Shown: positions 6,370-13,801, counted from the first letter of the stretch. The stretch is 16,816 nucleotides of DNA from Veillonella parvula (GCA_947096075.1 CAMUQE010000026.1:1-16816), one strand, 5' to 3'. Program-made: numbers and translations. The notes: generated by a model from the sequence alone, not told the origin.

Positions 6370-8089
6370 AGTGTTTCACCCCCGCCGCCAGTTGTACTTT
6401 CACAGTAATTAAACGCTCCATAGATTGCCAGCCCTCTACTACAGGGAAATCCTCAATGCTAATGACCTCTATCTCTTGCTCCGTATCTAAACCTAAACGT
6501 ATAGCCTCTTCACTAAGAGTTTCTTTTGCTCGTTCCACAACCTGTTCCACTCGTTTCAAAGTACAGTTTTGTTGTTTAATACCTAATTCAGGAGTGACTA
6601 GCAACCGACGTTTTGTGTCTACATGAACAGTGAGTTCGATGGTAGATAAAGCTAGTGCAGCGCCTATGGCATTTGCTACGGCAGCATTCTCAGGAATCGT
6701 AACAGGTAACTCTAGATACTCCCCGATACTCGGACCTAAACTTGGCGCTGTGCCCCCTACCACAACAATATGTTCAGGCACAAATATATCAGGATTTACG
6801 ATATCTGCTACCACATAAATAGGTCGTTTATTTTCTGCCTGTACCACCTCATCGATGCCATGTTGAATTATTTCTAATGCCTTTTCAACAATAAGTTGTG
6901 CTACATCTAAAGCCGACATATTATGAGTACATTGCTTTTCAGAATTATGGTTCCCGAATGTATCTTCACATTCGCCGTGTTTCCAATTAGCCTGTAACAC
7001 ACGGGCTAATTGTTGTAAGGATTGTGTAGCAAGGTCAGCATCACCATAACTTGCGTGTCCTAATACGATGAGAGCATCCCCCAAGGTAGGTTTATTGCCA
7101 CCTAAAGCCACCGATGGTCCCACTCGTTCAGGACCTACCGTAAGATCACCGTCTTTAAGCCGAACTACGGATTCCCCACCAATACCGACGGAAGTAACGG
7201 CAAAGGATCTCACCGCACTTGGATATTCACGTATGGACACGCCACTTTTTGTCATCAACGGTTTACCATATTTCCAAAGAGAGATATCTGTTGTGGTACC
7301 TCCAATATCTAGAGCAACCGTATGCTTTTTACCAATAGCACCGAGAGCCGATAGTCCAAGAACTGTAGCAGCAGGCCCCGTAAATGCAGTCTCCACAGGT
7401 CTACTTACCATATGTTCCATAGGTAAAGAACCACCATCAGCCTTCAAAATGTGAAGCGGTGCCGTAATATGACGTATATTAAGGGCCTCTTCGACATTTT
7501 TCTTGAACACCGTAAATACGGGTGTTACGGCACTATTAAAATAAGCGCTAATAGTACGACGAGGGAAATTTAAAGAACCGCTTAACAAACTGCCATTAGA
7601 AATTGTATGATACGTATTTTTCAATTCCTCTGTAATAGATAGTTCTTCGTGAGGATTCCGCACCCCAAATTTAGCGGACACAGCAGCCAAATCGGTACCA
7701 CTATGTGCTTGAACCATGTTGGCTATACCACGTACAGCATCAGCAGGGGTACCCTCTACAACGATACCTCTATGATCTGTATAACCTTGAAGATATATAG
7801 GGCTCACAGGAAAAATATCATCAACGTTTCGCCCAGGTCCTGTTACTACATAAAGGTCTACAGGCTGCTCCTTTCCTTCTACAATAGTATTAGTCACAAC
7901 TGTAGTAGACAAGGTAACTTGATTTATAAGCGAGGTATCACAGTTTTGAAGAACTGCATCAAGAGCCTCGCCAATACCATGCATTAAATTATCTTTTGTG
8001 GTCCGCTTTTTAGCAGTTGCCACTACACGATGTCCATCAATGATAACAGCATCGGTAAAAGTTCCTCCTACGTCTAACCCTAGTAACAT
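6359..8089 (-). CDS. Hydantoinase/oxoprolinase-family protein (HyuA-like)
   Basis: This 576-residue protein belongs to the HyuA family, ATP-using enzymes that open cyclic amides such as hydantoins or 5-oxoproline. The N-terminal domain has LDVGGTFTD (5-13) and STTVVTNTIVEGK (61-73). The second ATPase-like domain has HILKADGG (213-220), FTGPAATVLG (236-245) and DIGGTTTDIS (261-270). The start at 8089 is set by AGGAGG 5 bases upstream; an in-frame ATG at 8122 lies before that site. The usual HyuB partner is absent. Instead a histone-deacetylase-family gene overlaps its 3' end. Residues ~370-393 hold a Cys/His-rich insert (His374, Cys377, His384, Cys390, His392). The substrate cannot be read from the sequence. 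No convincing promoter was found in the 143 bases upstream; a weak TTGCAT/TATGCT pair near 8160-8190 is possible. Confidence 0.88.
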   Translation of the reverse strand: MLLGLDVGGTFTDAVIIDGHRVVATAKKRTTKDNLMHGIGEALDAVLQNCDTSLINQVTLSTTVVTNTIVEGKEQPVDLYVVTGPGRNVDDIFPVSPIYLQGYTDHRGIVVEGTPADAVRGIANMVQAHSGTDLAAVSAKFGVRNPHEELSITEELKNTYHTISNGSLLSGSLNFPRRTISAYFNSAVTPVFTVFKKNVEEALNIRHITAPLHILKADGGSLPMEHMVSRPVETAFTGPAATVLGLSALGAIGKKHTVALDIGGTTTDISLWKYGKPLMTKSGVSIREYPSAVRSFAVTSVGIGGESVVRLKDGDLTVGPERVGPSVALGGNKPTLGDALIVLGHASYGDADLATQSLQQLARVLQANWKHGECEDTFGNHNSEKQCTHNMSALDVAQLIVEKALEIIQHGIDEVVQAENKRPIYVVADIVNPDIFVPEHIVVVGGTAPSLGPSIGEYLELPVTIPENAAVANAIGAALALSTIELTVHVDTKRRLLVTPELGIKQQNCTLKRVEQVVERAKETLSEEAIRLGLDTEQEIEVISIEDFPVVEGWQSMERLITVKVQLAAGVKHYVE

Positions 8090-8232
8090 ATAACCTCCTT
8101 TTAGCATTAATAAAGAATCCATACAAACTCAAAACGGAGTAAAGAAAACTCCATTTAAGCTAGCATATATTCTCTGATCTAATATGCAATCCCTATTCAA
8201 ACCTGCGTATAGTCCATATTCAGGCTCATTAT

Positions 8233-8271
8233 ATAAAAAAGCTGTACCCATCTCTATGTGATGAGTACAGC
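8233..8271 (-). terminator. Rho-independent terminator of the thioesterase-murI-cofE-like operon
   Basis: On the minus strand a 12-bp stem (8260-8271 with 8241-8252, one wobble) with a 7-base loop is followed by TTTTTTATAT. The hairpin begins 7 bases after the CofE-like stop codon. Confidence 0.93.
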
Positions 8272-8277
8272 CTTCTG

Positions 8278-8928
8278 TTATTTACCAGATACAGATGCGT
8301 AATTTTTGATGATAACAATCGGAGTCATTTGGCTATCATTACCAAATGGATTATCGATCAACAATTGTGCAATTTTTTTAGCATCAATGCCGCGACTTGT
8401 GCCTAGAATAGCAGAACGTTTCAAGTCATTAACGTCAGCTACAACGGCACCATAACAACCTGTGCGAGATACAATTTTCTCAGCCACTTTATCTGGATCT
8501 TTTGGACCAAATACAATGTGCTTATCAAATGGAGGCATAGTCCCTGTTACATCATCTGTTAAGGATGCAGCACGAGCAATTGCATAGAATACACCAGGTT
8601 TACGGAAAATTTTAGCAATAGCGCCTAAAATAAAAGCACCTAATACCTTCCATTTACCATCCAAATTCATAGCCGATTGCATACCATAAATAGATGCCAT
8701 GGAGCCATCTGGATGGATAAAACGATTAATTAAACGAGCTTGCCAGCACACATTTAGCTCTTCAGGACGTGTAAAACGACCTTGCGTAATAGCTACTACA
8801 GATTCAGCAACGCATACGATATCTTCAGGTCCAATATTATGTCCGCCAAATTCAACGATAGCATCAACGATGTCATCATTATCTGTAAGAATACGTGTTG
8901 GCACACATACTAACTCTAATTCTGCCAT
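8278..8928 (-). CDS. Coenzyme F420-0:L-glutamate ligase-like (CofE-like) protein
   Basis: The 216-residue protein resembles the F420-0:gamma-glutamyl ligase family. The N-terminal part (CVPTRILTDNDDI) and the segment EDIVCVAESVVAITQGR (35-51) fit the family's DxVVVAxKVVSxxxGR region, and DNPFGNDSQMTPI (192-204) fits its C-terminal substrate/GTP-site region. CofE adds gamma-linked glutamates to F420-0 using GTP. No other F420 gene is visible and the likely host group is not known for F420, so another acceptor is probable. It is the last gene of a four-gene operon with a MurI-like racemase. The AGGAGG site is 7 bases before the ATG and overlaps the preceding gene's stop. The specific function is inferred only at family level. 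Confidence 0.7.
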   Translation of the reverse strand: MAELELVCVPTRILTDNDDIVDAIVEFGGHNIGPEDIVCVAESVVAITQGRFTRPEELNVCWQARLINRFIHPDGSMASIYGMQSAMNLDGKWKVLGAFILGAIAKIFRKPGVFYAIARAASLTDDVTGTMPPFDKHIVFGPKDPDKVAEKIVSRTGCYGAVVADVNDLKRSAILGTSRGIDAKKIAQLLIDNPFGNDSQMTPIVIIKNYASVSGK

Positions 8929-8940
8929 TGTTATGCCTCC

Positions 8941-9480
8941 TTATTGAACCATTGCTGCGTGAACTTCTTCAGCAGTCAAACGAATACGCTGTTTATCGAT
9001 ATGAAAGTCTGTCCGACCTACGATTTGATAGTAAATGTCGATATCCATATAAGGGAAGCCCTTAATATCTTCACGAATATTGCCAGTTTTACCTGTTAAC
9101 GTAACATATACACGAATTGTGCCACCTTTACGTGGTTTGATAATTATAGCTTCAAAATATCCATCTTGACGTGGACGATTAATATCCATAGCCCAAGCAT
9201 TTACTTTAACTGCATCAAAATGTTCTTCTGGTAATAATGGACGTGGGAATAAGTCCATAATAGTACCCAATTGACGACCTTTATTGACAAATGGTATATC
9301 ACAGAAAAAGGTAATGGACTCAAAATTACGATCAGATACTTGGAAATTCGTTGCCCGTTTCGCTAATAAGACAATATTTTCATTACCTTGTTTCAACACA
9401 AACAAACGGAATAATAAGTACAGAGCTGCAACAGCCACAATAATAGCTATTACTGCACTGAGGATGTTATAAAACCACAT
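8941..9480 (-). CDS. Membrane-anchored protein of unknown function
   Basis: I do not recognise the family. The 179-residue protein starts with one strongly hydrophobic segment (about residues 4-29) ending in a short basic stretch, so it is probably N-terminally anchored. The rest (30-179) is soluble with alternating hydrophobic and polar residues suggestive of beta-strands, for example EAIIIKPRKGGTIRVYVTL and YMDIDIYYQIVGR. No cysteine pair, lipobox or catalytic motif stands out. It lies between murI and the CofE-like gene, 12 bases after the murI stop, with AGGAG 7 bases before the ATG. Its stop overlaps the next ribosome binding site. The operon suggests it works with its neighbours at the membrane, which is inference. 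Confidence 0.75.
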   Translation of the reverse strand: MWFYNILSAVIAIIVAVAALYLLFRLFVLKQGNENIVLLAKRATNFQVSDRNFESITFFCDIPFVNKGRQLGTIMDLFPRPLLPEEHFDAVKVNAWAMDINRPRQDGYFEAIIIKPRKGGTIRVYVTLTGKTGNIREDIKGFPYMDIDIYYQIVGRTDFHIDKQRIRLTAEEVHAAMVQ

Positions 9481-9492
9481 AGGGTATCTCCT

Positions 9493-10296
9493 TTATAATG
9501 TAATATGTTCAATGGTACGACGGCTTGTATCAAGGAAGGATGCACTCAACGTATCACCAAGTTCGACATCCTTTGTAAAATACAATGTCACGGTGCCTAC
9601 AGTATCTTGAGGATTGAAAAGATTTTTACTCTCTAGTCTGTGACGAACCAATTCACTTGTTTCAAAAGCAGGATCAATGAACTGAATGCGACACGATGTT
9701 AGTTCCTCTAGTAAAGGTTGTACAAATGGAAAATGAGTACAGCCCAAAACAACAACCTCAATTTCTCGAGATAATAAAGGTTCTAAATAATCCTTGCATA
9801 CTTCACGAACAAAGTAATCATCTAAATGACCTTGTTCAATAAGCCCCGCCAACTCTGGACAAGGTTGTTCCCAAACAAAAACCTCGTGATCAACTTCTAA
9901 AGCCACATGCTTATGAATATGACTATTTACAGTGGCCACGGTCGCCATAATACCGATAGTCTTGCTTTTACTTTTATTAATAGCTGTTTTTACACCTTGT
10001 GATACACCAATAACTGGCACAGATACAAGTTCACGTACCGCATCAAGAGCCACAACAGTGAAGGTGTTACAAGCAATCACCATCAACTTGACAGGCTGCT
10101 TTTCTAGCGTCTCCGCAATACGGCACGCTAAATAAGTGATTTCATCATCACTGCGATTACCTACAGGATTATTCGCATTATCACCGATATAGATAAAATC
10201 TTCGTTAGGAAATTGTTCTTGTAATACCTTTAACACAGATAGTCCGCCTACACCGGAGTCAAATACACCGATAGGCAATTGTTGTACATTACTCAT
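9493..10296 (-). CDS. murI: Glutamate racemase family protein (MurI-like) with altered substrate motif
   Basis: MurI interconverts L- and D-glutamate, supplying D-Glu for peptidoglycan. The 267-residue product has GVFDSGVGGLSV (10-21, Asp13/Ser14), the first catalytic cysteine in ACNT (75-78) and the second in LGCTHFPF (184-191, Cys186, His188). Both cysteines of the two-base mechanism are present, so racemase chemistry is likely. However, the canonical PYG substrate motif reads PVG (44-46, Val45 for Tyr), the preceding AR is AN, and NTA after the first cysteine is NTF. This makes the exact substrate less sure. The start at 10296 has AGGAG 7 bases upstream and overlaps the thioesterase stop by 8 bases; an upstream ATG at 10311 lacks this site. 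It is the second gene of the operon. Confidence 0.85.
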   Translation of the reverse strand: MSNVQQLPIGVFDSGVGGLSVLKVLQEQFPNEDFIYIGDNANNPVGNRSDDEITYLACRIAETLEKQPVKLMVIACNTFTVVALDAVRELVSVPVIGVSQGVKTAINKSKSKTIGIMATVATVNSHIHKHVALEVDHEVFVWEQPCPELAGLIEQGHLDDYFVREVCKDYLEPLLSREIEVVVLGCTHFPFVQPLLEELTSCRIQFIDPAFETSELVRHRLESKNLFNPQDTVGTVTLYFTKDVELGDTLSASFLDTSRRTIEHITL

Positions 10297-10708
10297 GCGG
10301 CATCTCCTCAACAGCTGCTAACATAGGCAGGTAAAAAGTATCGTCTAATCGCACAATTTTTCCTGTTGATTTTGACATAAAAGCGTTCTTAGTTTCCCCC
10401 GTAGCAAGCAACGCACCATCACTAGCACGGCGCATACGATAGCGAAACACCATTTGAGCCCTCGTCATCTTAACCAAATACGTTTCGATGTGAAGTTCAT
10501 CATCGAAATTCGCAGGTTCTTTATAGTTGCAGGATACATTCATGATGGGAAACACAATATCCTCATTCATCATATCCCACAAAGTGACACCGATCTTACG
10601 AAGGAATTCAATGCGAGCCATTTCAAACCATCTAAAATGATTACTATGGTGAGCAATCCCCATCATATCAGTTTCATAAAATCGTACATTTACTGAAGCA
10701 ATATGCAT
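10289..10708 (-). CDS. Acyl-CoA thioesterase (YbgC/4-hydroxybenzoyl-CoA type hotdog)
   Basis: The 139-residue protein has the hotdog-fold thioesterase pattern: FYETDMMGIAHHSNHFRWFE (10-29), equivalent to the YEDTDxxGxVYHxxYLxFFE signature of YbgC-type enzymes, with catalytic Asp14 and a following His pair (20-21). The central helix carries MARIEFLRKIG, followed by beta-strands and a GETKNAFM segment. Such enzymes hydrolyse acyl-CoA thioesters; YbgC is linked to the cell envelope in Proteobacteria. The substrate here is unknown. It is first in the operon, about 28 bases from the predicted transcription start, and overlaps murI by 8 bases. AAAGGAC lies upstream of the ATG. Confidence 0.88.
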   Translation of the reverse strand: MHIASVNVRFYETDMMGIAHHSNHFRWFEMARIEFLRKIGVTLWDMMNEDIVFPIMNVSCNYKEPANFDDELHIETYLVKMTRAQMVFRYRMRRASDGALLATGETKNAFMSKSTGKIVRLDDTFYLPMLAAVEEMPHE

Positions 10709-10742
10709 AAATTTTGTCCTTTTTAAATAGTATACAATTTTT

Positions 10743-10771
10743 ATTCTATATCTATTACTTTAGTGTGTCAA
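10743..10771 (-). promoter_or_regulatory. Near-consensus promoter of the thioesterase-murI-cofE-like operon
   Basis: On the minus strand TTGACA (10766-10771), exactly 17 bases, then TAGAAT (10743-10748): 11 of 12 consensus positions. The predicted start is near 10736. The -35 box abuts the T-run of the preceding gene's terminator. Confidence 0.88.
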
Positions 10772-10810
10772 ATAAATAAAGGCAGTTCAATCACTGTGGA
10801 TCAAACTGCC
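10771..10810 (-). terminator. Rho-independent terminator after the DUF1232 gene
   Basis: On the minus strand a 12-bp stem (10799-10810 with 10781-10792, two G-T wobbles) with a 6-base loop is followed by TTTATTTATTT. It starts 15 bases after the DUF1232 stop. Confidence 0.87.
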
Positions 10811-10824
10811 TAAAATGGTAAAAG

Positions 10825-11169
10825 TTAGCGACTGCTACCAAATGGAAAGAATTTTTTTGCCTCTTCTTGATGACTCGTTTTGATATAACGATTCGCAATC
10901 TTAAAGGCTAATCCGAGTACTGCCACATCATCTACCCAACCTAATACGGCAATCGTATCCGGTACAATATCAATAGGTAATACCAAATATCCTAAGGCAC
11001 CTGCAATGACCGCTTTTACATATTTGGGAGTGTCCTTGTCGCGAAAACAAAGGAACAAGGTTACTGCTTGTTGTACAAAGGCAAGTTTCTTACCATATCG
11101 ACCAAGAAAGCCTAAAAATCTTGATTCGCTAAAATACTTACCATATTTAATAATCTTAAATGGATTCAT
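10825..11169 (-). CDS. DUF1232 (YkvA-like) small membrane-associated protein
   Basis: The 114-residue protein has the DUF1232 core GALGYLVLPIDIVPDTIAVLGWVDDVAVLGLA (about 57-88) with the typical PxDxxPDxxxxxGxxDD pattern. The core is hydrophobic enough for membrane association. Function is unknown in this family. The N-terminus is basic (KIIKYGKYF) and the C-terminus is charged. It lies 22 bases after the LEA-tailed protein gene with no terminator between, so the two are probably cotranscribed. AAGGA is about 11 bases before the ATG. Confidence 0.85.
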   Translation of the reverse strand: MNPFKIIKYGKYFSESRFLGFLGRYGKKLAFVQQAVTLFLCFRDKDTPKYVKAVIAGALGYLVLPIDIVPDTIAVLGWVDDVAVLGLAFKIANRYIKTSHQEEAKKFFPFGSSR

Positions 11170-11191
11170 AGTAATAATAATCCTTCAGCGT

Positions 11192-12043
11192 TTATTTACG
11201 CAAACCGCCAATTTTATCTTTCGCTGTGTTAACAGTGTTTGTAGCAACATCTTTTGCTGTCTCTACAGCATCAGAAGCTTTAGTTTTTGCAGTTTCTACT
11301 GCTACCTGTGCAGAAGCTTTTGCCACTTCTACACCACCTTTTGCGAATTCTTTAGCTACTTCAATACCTTCTTTAGCAGAATCAATTTTTTCTTTCGCTG
11401 CATCAGAAACCTTTGCTACAACTTCTGCTGCGTTATCATGAATTTGGTATTTTGTTTCATTATTCCATTTATTGATGGCAGGTGTTACTTTTTCTTCGTA
11501 AACTTGCTTTAAAGATTCTTTAGCAAGACCTGTTTCGTTAGCAATCCCAGCCCATACGTCACGTTGACCTTGAGTGAAAGGAATACTAGCACTTGCATCA
11601 CGAACGATTTCAGAAGCAATAGCTTTACCATTTTCAAGGAATTCAGCAACCATCGGTTTGTAACGTTCGATATCAGAAGGCATACCATCTTGAATCCAAA
11701 TATTTGCAATTTTACCAATAGCATAAGTTAAACCGATAGCTACAGGAACGCGAACAGCTTTAATTGGAATTAGAAGGGATACTGCAGCTGTACCTACAGC
11801 TGTGCTAAGACCACCTACTAAACCAACTACAGCACCAGCTTGCAATTCTACGTCATAAAGATGAGCAATGCGAGTTACCATGTACGTAGCATTGGCGCAC
11901 AAAGCGACACTGCTGAATTTAGAGGATAATGCTAATGCTGCCGCACGACCCGCCCCCCAGAAAATAAATTGTTCAACTTGATAGTCACGATCTTGAGATC
12001 CATCCATAAGTGGCTCAAGTGTTACGCCATTATATTCTGCCAT
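11192..12043 (-). CDS. Hydrophobic-core protein (DUF697-like) with LEA-like amphipathic tail
   Basis: The 283-residue protein has three parts. The N-terminal 45 residues are mixed. Residues ~46-115 hold a Cys/Ala/Gly-rich hydrophobic region (CANATYMVTRIAHLYDVEL, then VVGLVGGLSTAVGTAAVSLL and VPVAIGLTYAIGKIA), resembling the DUF697 membrane region that often accompanies small GTPases; no GTPase motif is present. Residues ~205-281 are rich in Ala, Lys, Glu and Val, with five 11-residue repeats beginning I/V-E/N-V/T-A-K at 227, 238, 249, 260 and 271. This is the periodicity of group 3 LEA-type helices. A surface-binding or stress-protective helix tethered to a membrane domain is the likely picture, but function is unknown. 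AGGAG lies 7 bases before the ATG. It forms a unit with the DUF1232 gene. Confidence 0.75.
   Translation of the reverse strand: MAEYNGVTLEPLMDGSQDRDYQVEQFIFWGAGRAAALALSSKFSSVALCANATYMVTRIAHLYDVELQAGAVVGLVGGLSTAVGTAAVSLLIPIKAVRVPVAIGLTYAIGKIANIWIQDGMPSDIERYKPMVAEFLENGKAIASEIVRDASASIPFTQGQRDVWAGIANETGLAKESLKQVYEEKVTPAINKWNNETKYQIHDNAAEVVAKVSDAAKEKIDSAKEGIEVAKEFAKGGVEVAKASAQVAVETAKTKASDAVETAKDVATNTVNTAKDKIGGLRK
11201..11365 (-). repeat. Five coding 11-residue (33-bp) repeats of the LEA-like tail
   Basis: Codons for residues 227-281 repeat every 33 bases, each unit starting IEVAK, VEVAK, VETAK, VETAK and VNTAK. The DNA copies have diverged, but the protein register is exact across all five. Confidence 0.75.
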
Positions 12044-12092
12044 AAGTATTCTCCTTTGTTGTGAACCAACTATAGGTCTTATTATTAGTATT

Positions 12093-12121
12093 ATTATACC
12101 ATTCTATTGATAGAAGTGAAA
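12093..12121 (-). promoter_or_regulatory. Probable promoter of the LEA-tailed protein/DUF1232 unit
   Basis: On the minus strand TATAAT (12093-12098) is preceded at 17 bases by TTTCAC (12116-12121). The -10 box is perfect and the -35 is weak. The predicted start near 12086 gives a 40-base leader. Confidence 0.6.
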
Positions 12122-12169
12122 TGAATTTTTCTAATTATCCATATATAACAGCTTCTAATATTTTCTATA

Positions 12170-12937
12170 TTACCAACTTGTAAGTCCACCATCGATTGTC
12201 CATGCTGCACCTGTCACAAAAGAAGCCTTATTACTCAACAAAAATACAATTACTTCGCCAATTTCATGGGGCTTAGCAATGCGACCTAGTGGGTAATGTT
12301 GGCCCATTTCAGCCTTTGCAGCTGCCGCATCTTGATTGGCATTAGCAATCTGTTTGTCCACTAATGATGTATCTACATCACCAGGACACACACAGTTTAC
12401 ACGAACACTGTGAGGTGCCATTTCAAGGGATAGAGATTTTGTAAAGCTCACTACAGCCCCCTTTGATGCACCATATACAGAACACGCTACATTACCTTGT
12501 AAACCTGCATCACTAGCAATTGTTACAATACTGCCCTTTGATGATCGTAAATAGGGAAGCGCCGCTTGACATAAGAATACAGTACCTTTTACATTAGTCC
12601 CAAACATTTCATCAAAAGCTGCCTCTGTAACATCAGCTAGCAACTCTTCTTCATAGTAGCCTGCAGCTGTTACAAGAGCAGACACCCCACCAAACAAATC
12701 TACTGTTTCTTTTACAATTCGCTGACAATCCTCAATTTTAGATACATCACCTTGAATATATTGTACCTTAGATGAATAACGACGTAGCTTAGTTTTAGCC
12801 TTTTGACCAACTTTTTCATTTCGACCATTGATGACTACACACCAACCTTCTTTGAGTAAAAGCTTTGCCGTAGCAAATCCAATACCCGATGTACCACCAC
12901 TGATCAATGCCACTTGTACATCACTTTTATGAGGCAT
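12170..12937 (-). CDS. Short-chain dehydrogenase/reductase (classical SDR)
   Basis: This is an NAD(P)-dependent oxidoreductase of 255 residues. The nucleotide-binding motif is GGTSGIG (14-20), and an Arg follows beta2 (NGRN, 37-40), which favours NADP(H). The active-site set is complete: Asn115, Ser142 (ASDAG), Tyr155 and Lys159 (YGASK). The usual NNAG motif reads TAAG (90-93). The C-terminus WTIDGGLTSW fits the FabG-like group. The substrate is unknown; FabG and sugar or alcohol dehydrogenases share this pattern. It follows the TauE/SafE-like gene by 11 bases, with AGGAGG 7 bases before the ATG. No clear terminator follows; a weak AT-only TAATAT/ATATTA repeat sits right after the stop. Confidence 0.9.
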   Translation of the reverse strand: MPHKSDVQVALISGGTSGIGFATAKLLLKEGWCVVINGRNEKVGQKAKTKLRRYSSKVQYIQGDVSKIEDCQRIVKETVDLFGGVSALVTAAGYYEEELLADVTEAAFDEMFGTNVKGTVFLCQAALPYLRSSKGSIVTIASDAGLQGNVACSVYGASKGAVVSFTKSLSLEMAPHSVRVNCVCPGDVDTSLVDKQIANANQDAAAAKAEMGQHYPLGRIAKPHEIGEVIVFLLSNKASFVTGAAWTIDGGLTSW

Positions 12938-12948
12938 ACCTTGCCCTC

Positions 12949-13743
12949 CTATAAAGTTGAAACATAGTCATAGACTAATTTCAACAACATAACTGTCGTT
13001 ACCGACAAGAATACAACTCGCACCAAAGATGAGCCTTTTGCAATGGCAAGGTGCGATCCTACATAAGCGCCAATAATTTGTCCCACTCCTGCAGCCAGAC
13101 CATACATAATATTGACATGCCCTAAATATAAAAATACCAATAAAGACGCCAAATTACTAGTAAAATTCAATACTTTTGCATTAGCAGAAGCATGCAGGAA
13201 ATCAAAACCAGTAAAGATAAAGCCCATAATTAAAAATGTACCTGTACCAGGGCCTATAAAGCCATCATATATACCGATGCCAAGAGCAAAAGCCATGCAA
13301 ATATATAGCGCTTTCCCTGCTACCTGAGATGTACGATTGATTTCACCCCAGTCTTTTTTGAACACCACAAAAAGTGTTACACAAACAAGTAATATGATGA
13401 TAATAGGCTTTACATACAGTGGCGGTAAAGAAACAACCGCTAATGTACCAAGCATAGAACCCACAAAGGTAAAAGGCAATAATTTACGAACTAGAAAAAA
13501 ATCAACCATGTGATTTCTCAAAAATGTAATGGATGCGCTACCAGCTCCAAAGATACTAGATAATTTATTACTGCCCAGAGCCACACTAGGCGGAAGATTT
13601 GTTAATAACATGGCAGGTACAGAGATAAGGCCTCCGCCGCCCACAATGGAGTCTACAAAGCCAGCAAACGCGCCAGCTACGGCAAGTAAAATGAGGATAA
13701 GGATATCAAATGGTAACCCTGTTACCGAAATGAGCCACTCCAT
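12949..13743 (-). CDS. TauE/SafE (TSUP) family membrane permease
   Basis: The 264-residue, very hydrophobic protein has about eight membrane segments in two halves. The first half carries AGFVDSIVGGGGLISVPAML (27-46) and SNKLSSIFGAGSASI, and the second carries the related GIYDGFIGPGTGTFLI and NAKVLNFTSNLASL. These are hallmarks of the TauE/SafE (TSUP) family, whose members export or import sulfonates, sulfite, sulfoacetate or other organic anions. The substrate is not readable from sequence. The position after metN-metI and a regulator hints at sulfur compounds, which is inference. The start at 13743 has AGGAGG 6 bases upstream. A strong hairpin (13761-13801) lies immediately before this site. 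Confidence 0.9.
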   Translation of the reverse strand: MEWLISVTGLPFDILILILLAVAGAFAGFVDSIVGGGGLISVPAMLLTNLPPSVALGSNKLSSIFGAGSASITFLRNHMVDFFLVRKLLPFTFVGSMLGTLAVVSLPPLYVKPIIIILLVCVTLFVVFKKDWGEINRTSQVAGKALYICMAFALGIGIYDGFIGPGTGTFLIMGFIFTGFDFLHASANAKVLNFTSNLASLLVFLYLGHVNIMYGLAAGVGQIIGAYVGSHLAIAKGSSLVRVVFLSVTTVMLLKLVYDYVSTL

Positions 13744-13760
13744 AATAAACCTCCTACAGA

Positions 13761-13801
13761 TAGCACATCAACGGTCGCCAAAGGCCACCGTTGTCATGCT
13801 A
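13761..13801 (-). promoter_or_regulatory. Long hairpin in the leader of the TauE/SafE-like gene
   Basis: On the minus strand the sequence folds as TAGCA/TGCTA, CAACGGT/ACCGTTG and GCC/GGC around a TTT loop, with small internal mismatches. It sits between the yerC-like stop and the AGGAGG of the permease gene, leaving only 4 bases to that site. No T-run follows on the minus strand; a T-rich stretch follows on the plus strand instead. Confidence 0.6.

Noticed and set aside
11006..11512. Plus-strand open frame of 168 codons, Phe/Cys-rich
   Set aside because: It is antisense to the LEA-tailed protein and DUF1232 genes. Its odd composition is the mirror of the Ala/Lys repeat codons. No ribosome binding site or recognisable domain.
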